Notes: generated from the sequence alone by a model not told the origin. Shown: positions 1-7,198, counted from the first letter of the stretch. The stretch: DNA of 9,240 nucleotides from JAHDCE01 sp051275765 (GCA_051275765.1 JBNMOV010000173.1:1-9240), one strand, 5' to 3'. Made by a program: numbers and translations.

Positions 1-1
1 A

Positions 2-34
2 ACTCGTTATCAGAAGTTGAAGAGTTTGTTGTAA
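2..34 (+). CDS. Possible 3' end of a plus-strand gene (partial)
   Basis: The second forward frame is open from the window edge and ends at a TAA at 32-34 (last residues TRYQKLKSLL). It lies 22 bases before the strong bidirectional hairpin, where a convergent gene would be expected to end. The first forward frame is also open, but it runs through the hairpin into the end of pheS, so it is less likely. Too little is visible to name a product, and the call rests mainly on position. Confidence 0.25.
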   Translation, partial: TRYQKLKSLL

Positions 35-56
35 TGATTATTTACGAAAACTATCA

Positions 57-102
57 AGCAATAAAAAAGGCTACGCAATTTTGCGTAGCCTTTTTTATTG
101 CT
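57..102. terminator. Bidirectional intrinsic terminator
   Basis: This is a perfect inverted repeat of 22 bp around a 2-base centre (79-80). The GC-rich core is GGCTACGC / GCGTAGCC, flanked by A6 on the left and T6 on the right, so transcripts from either strand end in a U tract. It begins 22 bases past the pheS stop and is its likely terminator. It would also end any plus-strand gene entering from the left. Confidence 0.9.
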
Positions 103-124
103 CAAAGATATGGGTTTAGTAGTT

Positions 125-1162
125 CTATAATGCAGATTTAAACTGATTCAAAAATCTCACGTCATTTTCAAATAAGAGCCTAATATCATTGATACGATAT
201 TTCAGCATTGCTATTCGTTCTACTCCCATTCCGAATGCAAAACCAGTATATTTATTAGCATCTATACCGCAATTTTTCAGTACATTAGGATCGATCATTC
301 CACAGCCACCTATTTCTACCCAGTTGGTATATTTGCAAACATTACAACCTTCTCCTCCACAGATGAAGCAAGAAATATCTACTTCTGCACTAGGTTCTGT
401 AAATGGAAAGAATGAAGGACGCAAACGAATTTTGGTTTGGTGTCCAAACATTTCTTTGGCAAAATACTCGATCGTTTGCTTCAAGTCAGCAAATGATACA
501 TTTTCGTCTATATATAAGCCCTCCACTTGATGGAATTGACAATGAGCTCTAGCAGAAATGGTTTCATTTCGGTATACTCTTCCTGGGAAAATAGCTCGAA
601 TAGGTGGTTTTTGCTCCTCCATCGTCCTAATCTGTACAGAAGAAGTATGCGTTCTGAGCAGACGTTCTGTATCATGCAAAAGATAATAAGTATCCTGCAT
701 GTCACGAGCTGGATGATCTGCTGGCGTATTCAAAGCAGTGAAATTATGCCAATCATCTTCTATCTCTCTATCTTGAGCTACTGTGAAACCTATTCTGCTG
801 AATGTTTCCACTATCCTATTCATGACGATAGAAACCGGATGACGTGAACCTACTGGACGAGGTTCTCCTGGAGCAGTCAAATCTAATGCATCAGCATCTT
901 CTGTTTCACTAGCATTAGCTGCTGCAGCTTTTATTTCTTCGTATTTGGCTTCAGCAGCTTCCTTTACAGAATTAACTAGTTGTCCAAATTCTCTTTTCCT
1001 TTCGTTAGGTACATTTCTTATTTCTCCAAAAAGAGGTTTAAGAATATTTTTAGAACCTAAGTATTTGATACGGAATTGTTCTGCTTCTTCAGCATTGGAA
1101 GGAGCTTCTGCTTTCATCGTCGCCAATAAGGCATTTACCTTATCGAATATTTCTTGTGCCAT
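125..1162 (-). CDS. pheS: Phenylalanine-tRNA ligase alpha subunit
   Basis: This is the catalytic subunit of the cytoplasmic alpha2beta2 class II enzyme that charges tRNA-Phe with phenylalanine using ATP. The 345 residues match the family length. Residues 1-95 are charged and helical, as expected for the tRNA-binding coiled coil. Motif 1 lies around GSRHPVSIVMNRIVETF (105-121). Motif 2 is GRVYRNETIS (194-203) followed by FHQVEGL (210-216). Motif 3 is GFAFGMGVERIAML (307-320), with the expected Arg316. An insertion with four cysteines (C265, C268, C273, C276) looks like a small metal-binding knuckle; from memory it is common in Bacteroidota PheS and absent in E. coli. The ATG at 1162 gives the full family N-terminus; its ribosome binding site is weak and A/T-rich. 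pheT is not adjacent. The gene ends in the hairpin at 57-102. Confidence 0.97.
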   Translation of the reverse strand: MAQEIFDKVNALLATMKAEAPSNAEEAEQFRIKYLGSKNILKPLFGEIRNVPNERKREFGQLVNSVKEAAEAKYEEIKAAAANASETEDADALDLTAPGEPRPVGSRHPVSIVMNRIVETFSRIGFTVAQDREIEDDWHNFTALNTPADHPARDMQDTYYLLHDTERLLRTHTSSVQIRTMEEQKPPIRAIFPGRVYRNETISARAHCQFHQVEGLYIDENVSFADLKQTIEYFAKEMFGHQTKIRLRPSFFPFTEPSAEVDISCFICGGEGCNVCKYTNWVEIGGCGMIDPNVLKNCGIDANKYTGFAFGMGVERIAMLKYRINDIRLLFENDVRFLNQFKSAL

Positions 1163-1207
1163 AATAAATAGATTATTAGATGTTGATATTTTTAGATAAA
1201 AAACTAA

Positions 1208-1216
1208 TTATCCACA
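1208..1216 (+). promoter_or_regulatory. Isolated consensus DnaA-box match
   Basis: TTATCCACA is an exact match to the DnaA-box consensus TTATNCACA. It lies in the pheS leader, about 46 bases upstream of the start codon. No second box or AT-rich unwinding element is visible nearby, so this is not an origin. It could be a DnaA regulatory or titration site, or chance in AT-rich DNA. Confidence 0.25.
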
Positions 1217-1231
1217 GGTCTAATTAATAAA

Positions 1232-1267
1232 TCTAAGACTCATAAGGAGTTCCTTATGAGTCTTAGA
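1232..1267 (-). terminator. 17-bp perfect hairpin: terminator or pheS leader stem
   Basis: Arms 1232-1248 and 1251-1267 are perfectly complementary around a 2-base centre, with core TAAGACTCATAAGGA. It begins 66 bases past the stop of the coiled-coil gene. On the minus strand it is followed by ATTTATTAATTA rather than a clean T run, so it is not a textbook intrinsic terminator. It may be a terminator, or a 5'-stabilising stem of the pheS transcript. Confidence 0.5.
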
Positions 1268-1272
1268 AGTTA

Positions 1273-1280
1273 CAAAGTTA
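1273..1280 (-). promoter_or_regulatory. Candidate pheS -7 promoter element
   Basis: The minus strand reads TAACTTTG, an exact match to the Bacteroidota -7 consensus TAnnTTTG. No TTG is found at the expected -33 distance. The implied start would be near 1267, giving a leader of about 105 bases that opens with the 1232-1267 stem. Confidence 0.35.
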
Positions 1281-1292
1281 ACAACCTTTATA

Positions 1293-1318
1293 TTAAAATA
1301 AAAGTTCTGGTAAAGAAC
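1293..1318 (-). terminator. Weak intrinsic terminator of the coiled-coil gene
   Basis: On the minus strand GTTCT and AGAAC form a 5-bp stem with a 5-base loop, followed directly by TTTTATTTTAATA. It starts 14 bases after the stop at 1333. The T-rich tail fits an intrinsic terminator, but the stem is short and low in GC. Confidence 0.35.
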
Positions 1319-1332
1319 GCTAAAAATAGATA

Positions 1333-2004
1333 TTATTTCTCTAGTTCTTCCAAACGTCCTTTTACAGTATCTACTACAGCACCTTGGTCTATAATTGCAG
1401 AATCAGTAGCTTCTTGCTCCTGAATATTTTGCTCTATATTAGCTTCTGCTTCCTTAATCTTTTGTTCAGCGATAGCTATATCCTTGTGGTAGCCTTCTTC
1501 TTTCTTCTTCAAAGAAGCGAGTTGTTTAGCTAATTCTTTAGCTTTTTTCTCTTCTGCATTTAGTTCCAATTTAGTAGATTCTACTGCTACTGCAATGGCA
1601 AAACGCATTAAGAATTTTTCACCTTCGTTATACTTATCTCCGTGCATTTCTGAACTAAGGTAAGCACCACCTAAATCATACCAGATTGTAGCATTCACAT
1701 TTTCGCCTACATCTGTAAATCTCATATATATATCTATTGTATTTGCTCCACCTATAGATATGACTTCTGCATTATCTGTGAAAATCATTCCTGTTTTTTT
1801 GTCAGATTTGGTCTTGCTACCCTTGCTATTGGACTTTAAGTATTTTGTCCATACTTTTTTAGCCAATTTAGAATTCGCTTCTGGAATATCTAGGCTCAAT
1901 GAATTGTTAGAGCCTTGGCTCATGGAACGTACTCCTTCTTCTATTTGTGCTTGGGAAAAGGTAGTGGCAAATGCCAACAAGATAATTGTATAAAATACTT
2001 TCAT
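1333..2004 (-). CDS. Exported coiled-coil protein of unknown function
   Basis: I do not recognise a named family. The frame is open to 2085, but the ATG at 2004 is chosen because it begins a clear signal peptide (MKVFYTIILLAFATTFSQA, cleavage likely before Gln20). The 27 upstream residues would bury that signal. The resulting protein has 223 residues. Residues 20-140 form a mixed domain with the segments GVRSMSQGSNN (24-34), a Lys-rich stretch (57-70) and IWYDLGGAYLSSE (107-119). Residues 146-223 are rich in Lys, Glu, Ala and Gln with heptad-like spacing and should form a long coiled coil. There is no lipobox Cys and no second membrane segment, so a periplasmic location is inferred. Similar signal-domain-coiled-coil proteins occur in Bacteroidota as hypothetical proteins. 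It stands alone, separated from its neighbours by 170 and 149 bp. Confidence 0.8.
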   Translation of the reverse strand: MKVFYTIILLAFATTFSQAQIEEGVRSMSQGSNNSLSLDIPEANSKLAKKVWTKYLKSNSKGSKTKSDKKTGMIFTDNAEVISIGGANTIDIYMRFTDVGENVNATIWYDLGGAYLSSEMHGDKYNEGEKFLMRFAIAVAVESTKLELNAEEKKAKELAKQLASLKKKEEGYHKDIAIAEQKIKEAEANIEQNIQEQEATDSAIIDQGAVVDTVKGRLEELEK

Positions 2005-2034
2005 GGTAATAAACAGTTTTGTGTTTAAGAATTG

Positions 2035-2088
2035 AGGTTGTTTAAAAATTGCTGTTTTGCAGCAAAATGAGTATTTTTTAAACAACTT
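2035..2088. repeat. Interrupted palindrome between cyclase and coiled-coil genes
   Basis: Arms GTTGTTTAAAAA (2037-2048) and TTTTTAAACAAC (2075-2086) are perfect 12-bp complements, with one further pair at each outer edge past a G-T wobble. The spacer holds a nested inverted repeat, GCTG-ttttg-CAGC, overlapping the odd palindrome TTTTGC-a-GCAAAA. It lies 65 bases past the cyclase stop and 30 bases before the coiled-coil start codon. It could end the cyclase mRNA, or act as a regulator site or leader structure for the next gene. Confidence 0.45.
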
Positions 2089-2153
2089 CAGGACTAATAT
2101 CCCTAATTAAGACGGGAAACAAAAGAGGAAGGGCGTTAATGAAACTATAAAAT

Positions 2154-5100
2154 TTAGGATAGTTCATCCATTTTAACCTTATAATCATGCTTTGGTGTCT
2201 GTTCATATAAGGTTTTAAATATTTTATAACCTTCCTTTTTATAATACTCACTATCATCTATAATTGATGTAGTTCCTAAAATATAATGCAGTTCGCCCTT
2301 GTCTTGAGGAGTTTTTGCTTCCTTCAGAAGATGTTTTAAACCTAATATAGCCATCTCTTGATCACCATGTTGTAATTCTACTTGAGCTCTTTTTACGGAA
2401 CTTTTAAAAATGAGTTCCTCGTTACCTAATTCCTCTGCTATATTGTCTGCTTTTTTAGAAAATTTCTTAGTTTCCTTAGCATTGGCATTTGTGTATAGTG
2501 ATAATTCTACCATTCTTAGCAGAATCAAAGCGAGTAAACGCTTGTTGTCTATTTCATCACAAATTTGGATACCTTTTTCATAGGCTGCTTTTGCTTTTGC
2601 ATACTCCTTTTTATGAAAATGTGCATCGCCTATAGAACCCAAAGCACTGGCTATTCCTTTTTGATAGTGTAAATCCTCTGATAATTTAAGTTGTCGTGTA
2701 AGATTTTCAATAGCTAGGTCAAATTCCCCTTTTTCCAAGTGCAAATCTCCTAATAAACCTAAAGTAATGGATGTTCCTTGTTTGTCTCCTAGTTCTCTAC
2801 AGAGAATCAAATCCCTTTCGTATAGTTCGAGGGCAGTTTCAAAATGACCCTTTTTGACCAATAATTTACCCATACAACCCAGTGCAATAGCCGTAAGGAA
2901 TTTATTACCTAGATCCTCGCATTGTTTGAGCCCTTTCTGGTAACACTCCATTGCCTTGTCACTGTCTCCTTTTTCAAAGTAAACAATTCCTAAATAAATA
3001 CTGACATTCGCAACGCCTAGCTTATTGCCATTTCTTTCGCATTGTTCGAGATAGGGCTTCATGTTGGAAATTGCCTCGTCGTAGTTACCTTGGTTCATCA
3101 GAGCCAATCCTAGATTGGAAACGATACCAAAATTACTATTCGCCCTATTCGTATCTTCTCCTATTCTTATGCTTTCTTTGAAATAATCTTTTGCCTTTTC
3201 GTATTCCCCTTGTCTGAAAAATAGATCTCCTATATTTCCATAAACTTTGGACATACCTATAGCATCTTCAATATCCTCGAAGAATACGGCTGCACTTTGT
3301 AAATATTTGTATGCCTCAGTATATTGACCTTTTAGCATGAGAAGATTTCCTAAGTCATTATTCGCACGTCCTAGTAATAGTTTATCACTGGATGAACTTG
3401 CTAGAGCCAAAGCATTCTGTAAGACTCTTTCAGATTCATTCCAATCTCCAATCAGATTAAGGATATCCGCTTTTTTTAAAAGCGTTTTGACATAAGGTAC
3501 TTGCTGCTTGATGTGATCTAAGCTTTGTGCTAATTTATCATAGTATAATATCGCACGAGTATTATTGAAATTATCTTTAGCATAATCACCTGCTTTCTCC
3601 AGGTAGTCATTCATTTTATGTTTGATATTTGCCTGTTCGTAATGAAAGGCTAAATCTGCATATCTACTATCTATCTGATCTGTATATACTCTTTCGATGG
3701 CTTCTGCTATCAATTTATGCAATTCACGTAATCTGGTACGAATTTGCATATCATATACTGCTTCTCGTAGGAGTGAGTGTTTGAAAATATATCGAATTTC
3801 GTTGACAGCTTTCCAAATTTGTCCTTTTTCTGCTGTTTCTATTTGCTCTTGGAGTAGGTGTTTGGCGTCGCCATTTCTTCTGAGGAATTCTCGTTGAGTT
3901 TTCATGACTTCACTCAAAACTTGTACCTCAAATTCTCGTCCAATAACTGCTGCTGCTTTAACGGTTTCTTTAACCAAACCAGATAAGCGATCTATTCTAG
4001 CCATCAATACCGCATTGATAGAACCAGAGAATTTTATATTCTGATCCTTTACAGACCAGACTTCTCCTTTTTGTTTCAATAAATCACTTTCTATGAAATA
4101 TTCTAATATCTGTTCTGTGTAGAAAGGATTACCATTGGTAGTTCTTACCAGTAGTTTTTTTAGAGAAGCACTTATTTCGCCACCTAATTTTTTAAGGGCA
4201 AATTCTTCTATGGAATCTGGAGAAAGGATATTTAAATCCAATTCTATCCAAGGCATTCCTTCGGGTAGGATTCCTTTAAAAAAATTAGGTTTTGAGCCGT
4301 CTTCCTCACGATATCTTGAAGTAATAACTAAGCATGCTGGATAGTACTGCATTGCATTAACTAACTCGCTCAAGAGTGTCTTAGTGCCATCATCAAACCA
4401 ATGTCCATCTTCTACTTCTAATACAAAAGGCGTGATAATTGCCTCTGCTTTCAGTATGTTGATGAAAGAGGAAATCGTATTTTGGTATCGTCCTTTGGCA
4501 TCTAGTTGTGTCCAAAGAGAATCTGGATAATATAGCCCTAATCTAGCTGCTATAATGGTTTTAGTACGATTGAGTTCTTTGATGATATCTCCTAATTCAG
4601 GATTATCTGCTAATCGTTTCTTAGATTGACTGATGAGTTGCTTGAATCGTTCTTCAAAGATTTTTTTATTATAATCGTAATTCTGTTCTGGAGATTGGTT
4701 AAAGAAATTTCGGAATAGATATACGAATGGATTAAATGGCTTTTGTAAAATTTGATCTGCTTGACAGGTATGCCAATTGACCATTCCCTTTTTTTGGAGG
4801 GCCGCTCTAGTTTCGTATGCTAATCTGCTTTTTCCTATCCCTGCTTCTCCATAAATTACTGCAACACCTGCAAATGTATTATTGAAAATAGGTTTGGAGA
4901 ACTCGACCAAAGATTGCAACTCTTCGTCCCTTCCTATCATTTCTCCAGAATAGAAGGCTTCTTGATCTTCTTTACCTATCAAGCTATAAGTAGGAATAGG
5001 CCCTTCAAAACCTTTGTATATAATATCCCCCTTATGTTGGAAACCAAATCCTTTGGTCTTATTGATATTATCATCTACTAATATTTCTCCCCAGTCGGCA

Positions 5101-6191
5101 TAAACCATCAATCTGGCAGCAAGGTTAACTGTATTTCCTACAGCTGCATATTGACATCTTTCATGTCCTCCTATGATTCCTGTAAACACCATTCCTGATG
5201 TTAGTCCAACCTTATAAACAAGTGGTGTTCTTTTTTGTAGTGGAGCTAATGCATCCTTTAAGGAAAGTACAAATTCTAGGCTACGCTCAGAATTGTCTCC
5301 ATAAGTTACTGGAGCACCAAAGAAGCCTACAATTACGCCACCTTTATCACCAAAATCTATCTCTTTGAAATAACCTGCAAATTTATAAAATTCTTCCCTT
5401 ACTATAGATGCAAATTCATTGAAAATCGCAGTGTCATCTATTTCTTGAAAAGAAATAAAAATAGAAACTACTTCTCTAAATTCGCCAGAATCGCCATATT
5501 CTAAAATGCTATCTGGTAGAAAAGAATTCATATCCTCAGTAGATAACTCAGGTATGGAAGCATAAGTTTTTACTTCTGAACTAGGAGTAGATTCTAAAAC
5601 CTTGTAATAACCTTCATCTACTTTAGTACAAGTAAAATGTGAATTAGGATCAGCACAACTATCCAAGAATGGCTGATCTATAACTACTTCTCCTATTTGT
5701 GTTCTATGTTCACACTCTGCACATCCATCTATGGCATTTCCTCTGAAATAAAAGCCTTTGTGTTCATTTCCTACAATTCCCCATTCTACCTCTCCATAAG
5801 ATAAACCTATTTTGAGTCGTATAGGGAATTTTTTTCCCTTGTGCTCTTCATTTTTTTTAGCAAAATCTTGCTGGATTCTTAGTGCAGTATCTGCGAGTTC
5901 TTCTGCTATGATACTATTATGGTCGATTTCAAAAATGGCTGTAAAGGCATCTCCTGCGAAATAAGGAATAAATCCACCTTTATCATAAACCATGCTGACC
6001 AAAGAACCAAAGATGTCATTAAGAATTCTAGACATTGATTCTGCACCTTCGTGTCCATCTTCTTTAAAAAGATGTTCGGTCAGGTTCGTAAAACCTGACA
6101 TATCTAAAAACATAGCGTATGCCATAAAAGAACCTTCTGATTCTTTTTGTTTTACCTTATCTGTAATAAAATGAGGAATAAGATGTCTCAA
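2154..6191 (-). CDS. Tandem class III cyclase / STAND NTPase / TPR signalling protein (soluble adenylyl cyclase-like)
   Basis: This is a cytoplasmic protein of 1345 residues with no signal peptide or membrane helix. Cyclase domain C1 (about 22-175) supplies the metal-binding aspartates D30 (MFLDMSGFT) and D81 (FAGDAF). Domain C2 (about 240-375) lacks both (S247 and A293) but supplies transition-state N356 and R360 (VNLAAR). The pair should therefore form one composite active site, as in mammalian soluble adenylyl cyclase. The usual adenine-selecting Lys and Thr/Asp are replaced by Y77 and A349. An NTPase follows (about 415-700), with Walker A GEAGIGKS (448-455), a Walker B-like VEDGHW (593-598) and TNGNPFYTEQ (685-694). 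About nine 40-residue TPRs fill 898-1257. The start appears to be TTG, because an in-frame TAG lies two codons upstream; an ATG at 6125, preceded by AGAAGG, is the alternative. A near-consensus -7 element lies at 6240-6250. The likely product is cAMP or another cyclic nucleotide, gated by NTPase/TPR partner sensing; this is inference. Confidence 0.9.
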   Translation of the reverse strand: MRHLIPHFITDKVKQKESEGSFMAYAMFLDMSGFTNLTEHLFKEDGHEGAESMSRILNDIFGSLVSMVYDKGGFIPYFAGDAFTAIFEIDHNSIIAEELADTALRIQQDFAKKNEEHKGKKFPIRLKIGLSYGEVEWGIVGNEHKGFYFRGNAIDGCAECEHRTQIGEVVIDQPFLDSCADPNSHFTCTKVDEGYYKVLESTPSSEVKTYASIPELSTEDMNSFLPDSILEYGDSGEFREVVSIFISFQEIDDTAIFNEFASIVREEFYKFAGYFKEIDFGDKGGVIVGFFGAPVTYGDNSERSLEFVLSLKDALAPLQKRTPLVYKVGLTSGMVFTGIIGGHERCQYAAVGNTVNLAARLMVYADWGEILVDDNINKTKGFGFQHKGDIIYKGFEGPIPTYSLIGKEDQEAFYSGEMIGRDEELQSLVEFSKPIFNNTFAGVAVIYGEAGIGKSRLAYETRAALQKKGMVNWHTCQADQILQKPFNPFVYLFRNFFNQSPEQNYDYNKKIFEERFKQLISQSKKRLADNPELGDIIKELNRTKTIIAARLGLYYPDSLWTQLDAKGRYQNTISSFINILKAEAIITPFVLEVEDGHWFDDGTKTLLSELVNAMQYYPACLVITSRYREEDGSKPNFFKGILPEGMPWIELDLNILSPDSIEEFALKKLGGEISASLKKLLVRTTNGNPFYTEQILEYFIESDLLKQKGEVWSVKDQNIKFSGSINAVLMARIDRLSGLVKETVKAAAVIGREFEVQVLSEVMKTQREFLRRNGDAKHLLQEQIETAEKGQIWKAVNEIRYIFKHSLLREAVYDMQIRTRLRELHKLIAEAIERVYTDQIDSRYADLAFHYEQANIKHKMNDYLEKAGDYAKDNFNNTRAILYYDKLAQSLDHIKQQVPYVKTLLKKADILNLIGDWNESERVLQNALALASSSSDKLLLGRANNDLGNLLMLKGQYTEAYKYLQSAAVFFEDIEDAIGMSKVYGNIGDLFFRQGEYEKAKDYFKESIRIGEDTNRANSNFGIVSNLGLALMNQGNYDEAISNMKPYLEQCERNGNKLGVANVSIYLGIVYFEKGDSDKAMECYQKGLKQCEDLGNKFLTAIALGCMGKLLVKKGHFETALELYERDLILCRELGDKQGTSITLGLLGDLHLEKGEFDLAIENLTRQLKLSEDLHYQKGIASALGSIGDAHFHKKEYAKAKAAYEKGIQICDEIDNKRLLALILLRMVELSLYTNANAKETKKFSKKADNIAEELGNEELIFKSSVKRAQVELQHGDQEMAILGLKHLLKEAKTPQDKGELHYILGTTSIIDDSEYYKKEGYKIFKTLYEQTPKHDYKVKMDELS

Positions 6192-6309
6192 TGCCTAAGT
6201 AGTAATTTTATTTAGCTGATTAAGATTCCAACGAATTTACAAATATTATACTAAGAATAATAAATATGTCTTAGAATAAAGCATTTGTTCTAAATCCTAG
6301 GAACACTTG

Positions 6310-7050
6310 CTAAGAACGTTGTCTTGAAGCTTCGTACAAGATTATCCCTGTAGCCACAGATACGTTCAACGAATCCGTTGTTCCTTTTTGAGGAATCATG
6401 AATGTGTCATCTGCTTGTTCAGAAAGCGTGTAATGTACGCCTCGTCCTTCTGATCCGATAAGGATAGCAACAGGATCCTTGAAGCTGATTTCTGATATGC
6501 TTTTTGTCGCCTTCAAATCACTGGACACTACAGAAACGCCACTTAATTGCAAATATTCTACAGCAGCCATAACATTCTGTTCTCTACAGATAGGAATCTT
6601 TGATAACGCTCCTGCTGAAGTTTTCATGGCTTCTGAATTGATACGTGCTGTATTCTTCTTTCCTATGACAATAGCATTCGCTCCAAATATTTCCGCTGAA
6701 CGGCAAATTGCTCCAAAATTCCTAACATCCGTTATGGCATCTAAAACTAGGATGAGTGGCATTTCTTCCTTTTCATAAATCAGCGGAAGTACGTCTTCTA
6801 ACTTATAATAAGGAATCATGGAAGCAAAAGCGATGACTCCTTGATGGTTTCCGCCAGTAATCTTATTCAATTTCTCTTTTGGGACCATTTGCATAGGAAT
6901 GTCGAAATTTTTGCAGACACTTTTTATTTCTACAAAAAATTCACTGTCTGATCCTATCTGTACCCAAACTTTATCTACCGACTGACCCGCTTTAATAGCA
7001 TCTACTACGGGGTGTTTGCCGAATATAAATTTATCCTTATAGTTTTCCAT
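6310..7050 (-). CDS. rlmB: SpoU-family 23S rRNA (guanosine-2'-O)-methyltransferase, RlmB type
   Basis: The enzyme transfers a methyl group from S-adenosylmethionine to a ribose 2'-OH in 23S rRNA (G2251 in the E. coli RlmB reaction). The chosen ATG at 7050 gives 246 residues, the usual family length; the frame is open to 7110 but the extra 20 residues match nothing and a ribosome binding site precedes 7050. The N-terminal substrate-binding domain begins IFGKHPVVDAI (9-19). SpoU motif 1 is LDAITDVRNFGAICR (103-117), with N111 and R117. Motif 2 is ILIGSEGRG (196-204), with E201. Motif 3 is TTDSLNVSVATG (224-235), with S227 and N229. These motifs form the trefoil-knot SAM site. Assignment to RlmB rather than another TrmH-like enzyme rests on overall length and the N-terminal domain. 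It is followed after 118 bp by the cyclase gene, without a strong terminator between them. Confidence 0.9.
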   Translation of the reverse strand: MENYKDKFIFGKHPVVDAIKAGQSVDKVWVQIGSDSEFFVEIKSVCKNFDIPMQMVPKEKLNKITGGNHQGVIAFASMIPYYKLEDVLPLIYEKEEMPLILVLDAITDVRNFGAICRSAEIFGANAIVIGKKNTARINSEAMKTSAGALSKIPICREQNVMAAVEYLQLSGVSVVSSDLKATKSISEISFKDPVAILIGSEGRGVHYTLSEQADDTFMIPQKGTTDSLNVSVATGIILYEASRQRS

Positions 7051-7061
7051 ATGGAATATTA

Positions 7062-7067
7062 CCTTCT
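7062..7067 (-). promoter_or_regulatory. Ribosome binding site that decides the rlmB start
   Basis: The minus strand reads AGAAGG 11 bases before the ATG at 7050. The longer frame starting at 7110 has no such site, which supports the shorter protein. Confidence 0.5.
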
Positions 7068-7119
7068 TTTCAGTTAATAATTTACTAAATATTGTCGATA
7101 AGACAACCATTTAGGTCAA

Positions 7120-7127
7120 CAAAGGTA
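7120..7127 (-). promoter_or_regulatory. Candidate rlmB -7 promoter element
   Basis: The minus strand reads TACCTTTG, an exact TAnnTTTG match, about 70 bases upstream of the rlmB start codon. No TTG lies at the expected -33 distance. It also lies just upstream of the longer start at 7110, so it does not by itself decide the start. Confidence 0.35.
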
Positions 7128-7135
7128 CTATGCTA

Positions 7136-7166
7136 TTGTTTCCTAGATCACTTATTTCTAATTTTG
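7136..7166 (+). promoter_or_regulatory. Bacteroidota-type promoter of the secreted regulatory-domain gene
   Basis: TTG (7136-7138), a 20-base spacer and TAATTTTG (7159-7166) match the Bacteroidota housekeeping promoter TTG / TAnnTTTG with proper spacing. The implied start near 7172 gives a leader of about 27 bases before the ATG at 7199. It also rules out the longer frame beginning at 7130, which would start inside the promoter. Confidence 0.6.
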
Positions 7167-7198
7167 GTACATTATTTCACGATTTTCATAAAAAAATC

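Larger units (their letters stand above)
1220..1331. other. Intergenic region before pheS, overlapping signals
   Basis: The 170-bp gap between the coiled-coil gene and pheS packs several signals: a weak hairpin with a T-rich tail next to the upstream gene, a consensus -7 element, a 17-bp hairpin and the DnaA-box match. If the promoter is real, the long hairpin sits at the extreme 5' end of the pheS mRNA. If it is not, the hairpin may simply end the upstream transcript. Confidence 0.4.

Noticed and set aside
189..847. Plus-strand open frames within pheS
   Set aside because: They lie opposite a well-conserved gene, have no start signals and show no recognisable protein features. The same holds for plus-strand frames inside the cyclase and rlmB genes.
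1220..1243. A seven-codon minus-strand mini-ORF (MSLRFIN) with an AAGGA site in the pheS leader, suggesting a leader-peptide attenuator
   Set aside because: It has only one Phe codon, its site and ATG lie inside the hairpin, and no alternative stem leading to the later T run is apparent.
2005..2085. 27-residue N-terminal extension of the coiled-coil protein
   Set aside because: It would precede and mask a textbook signal peptide, and it crosses the intergenic palindrome.
6251..6305. Short inverted repeats (CTAAGA/TCTTAG and TGTTC/GAACA) between rlmB and the cyclase gene as terminators
   Set aside because: Stems are only 5-6 bp, loops are 10-12 bases and no T tract follows; in DNA this AT-rich such pairs are expected by chance.
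7130..7198. 23-residue N-terminal extension of the secreted regulatory-domain protein
   Set aside because: It starts within a well-spaced promoter and would bury the signal peptide.
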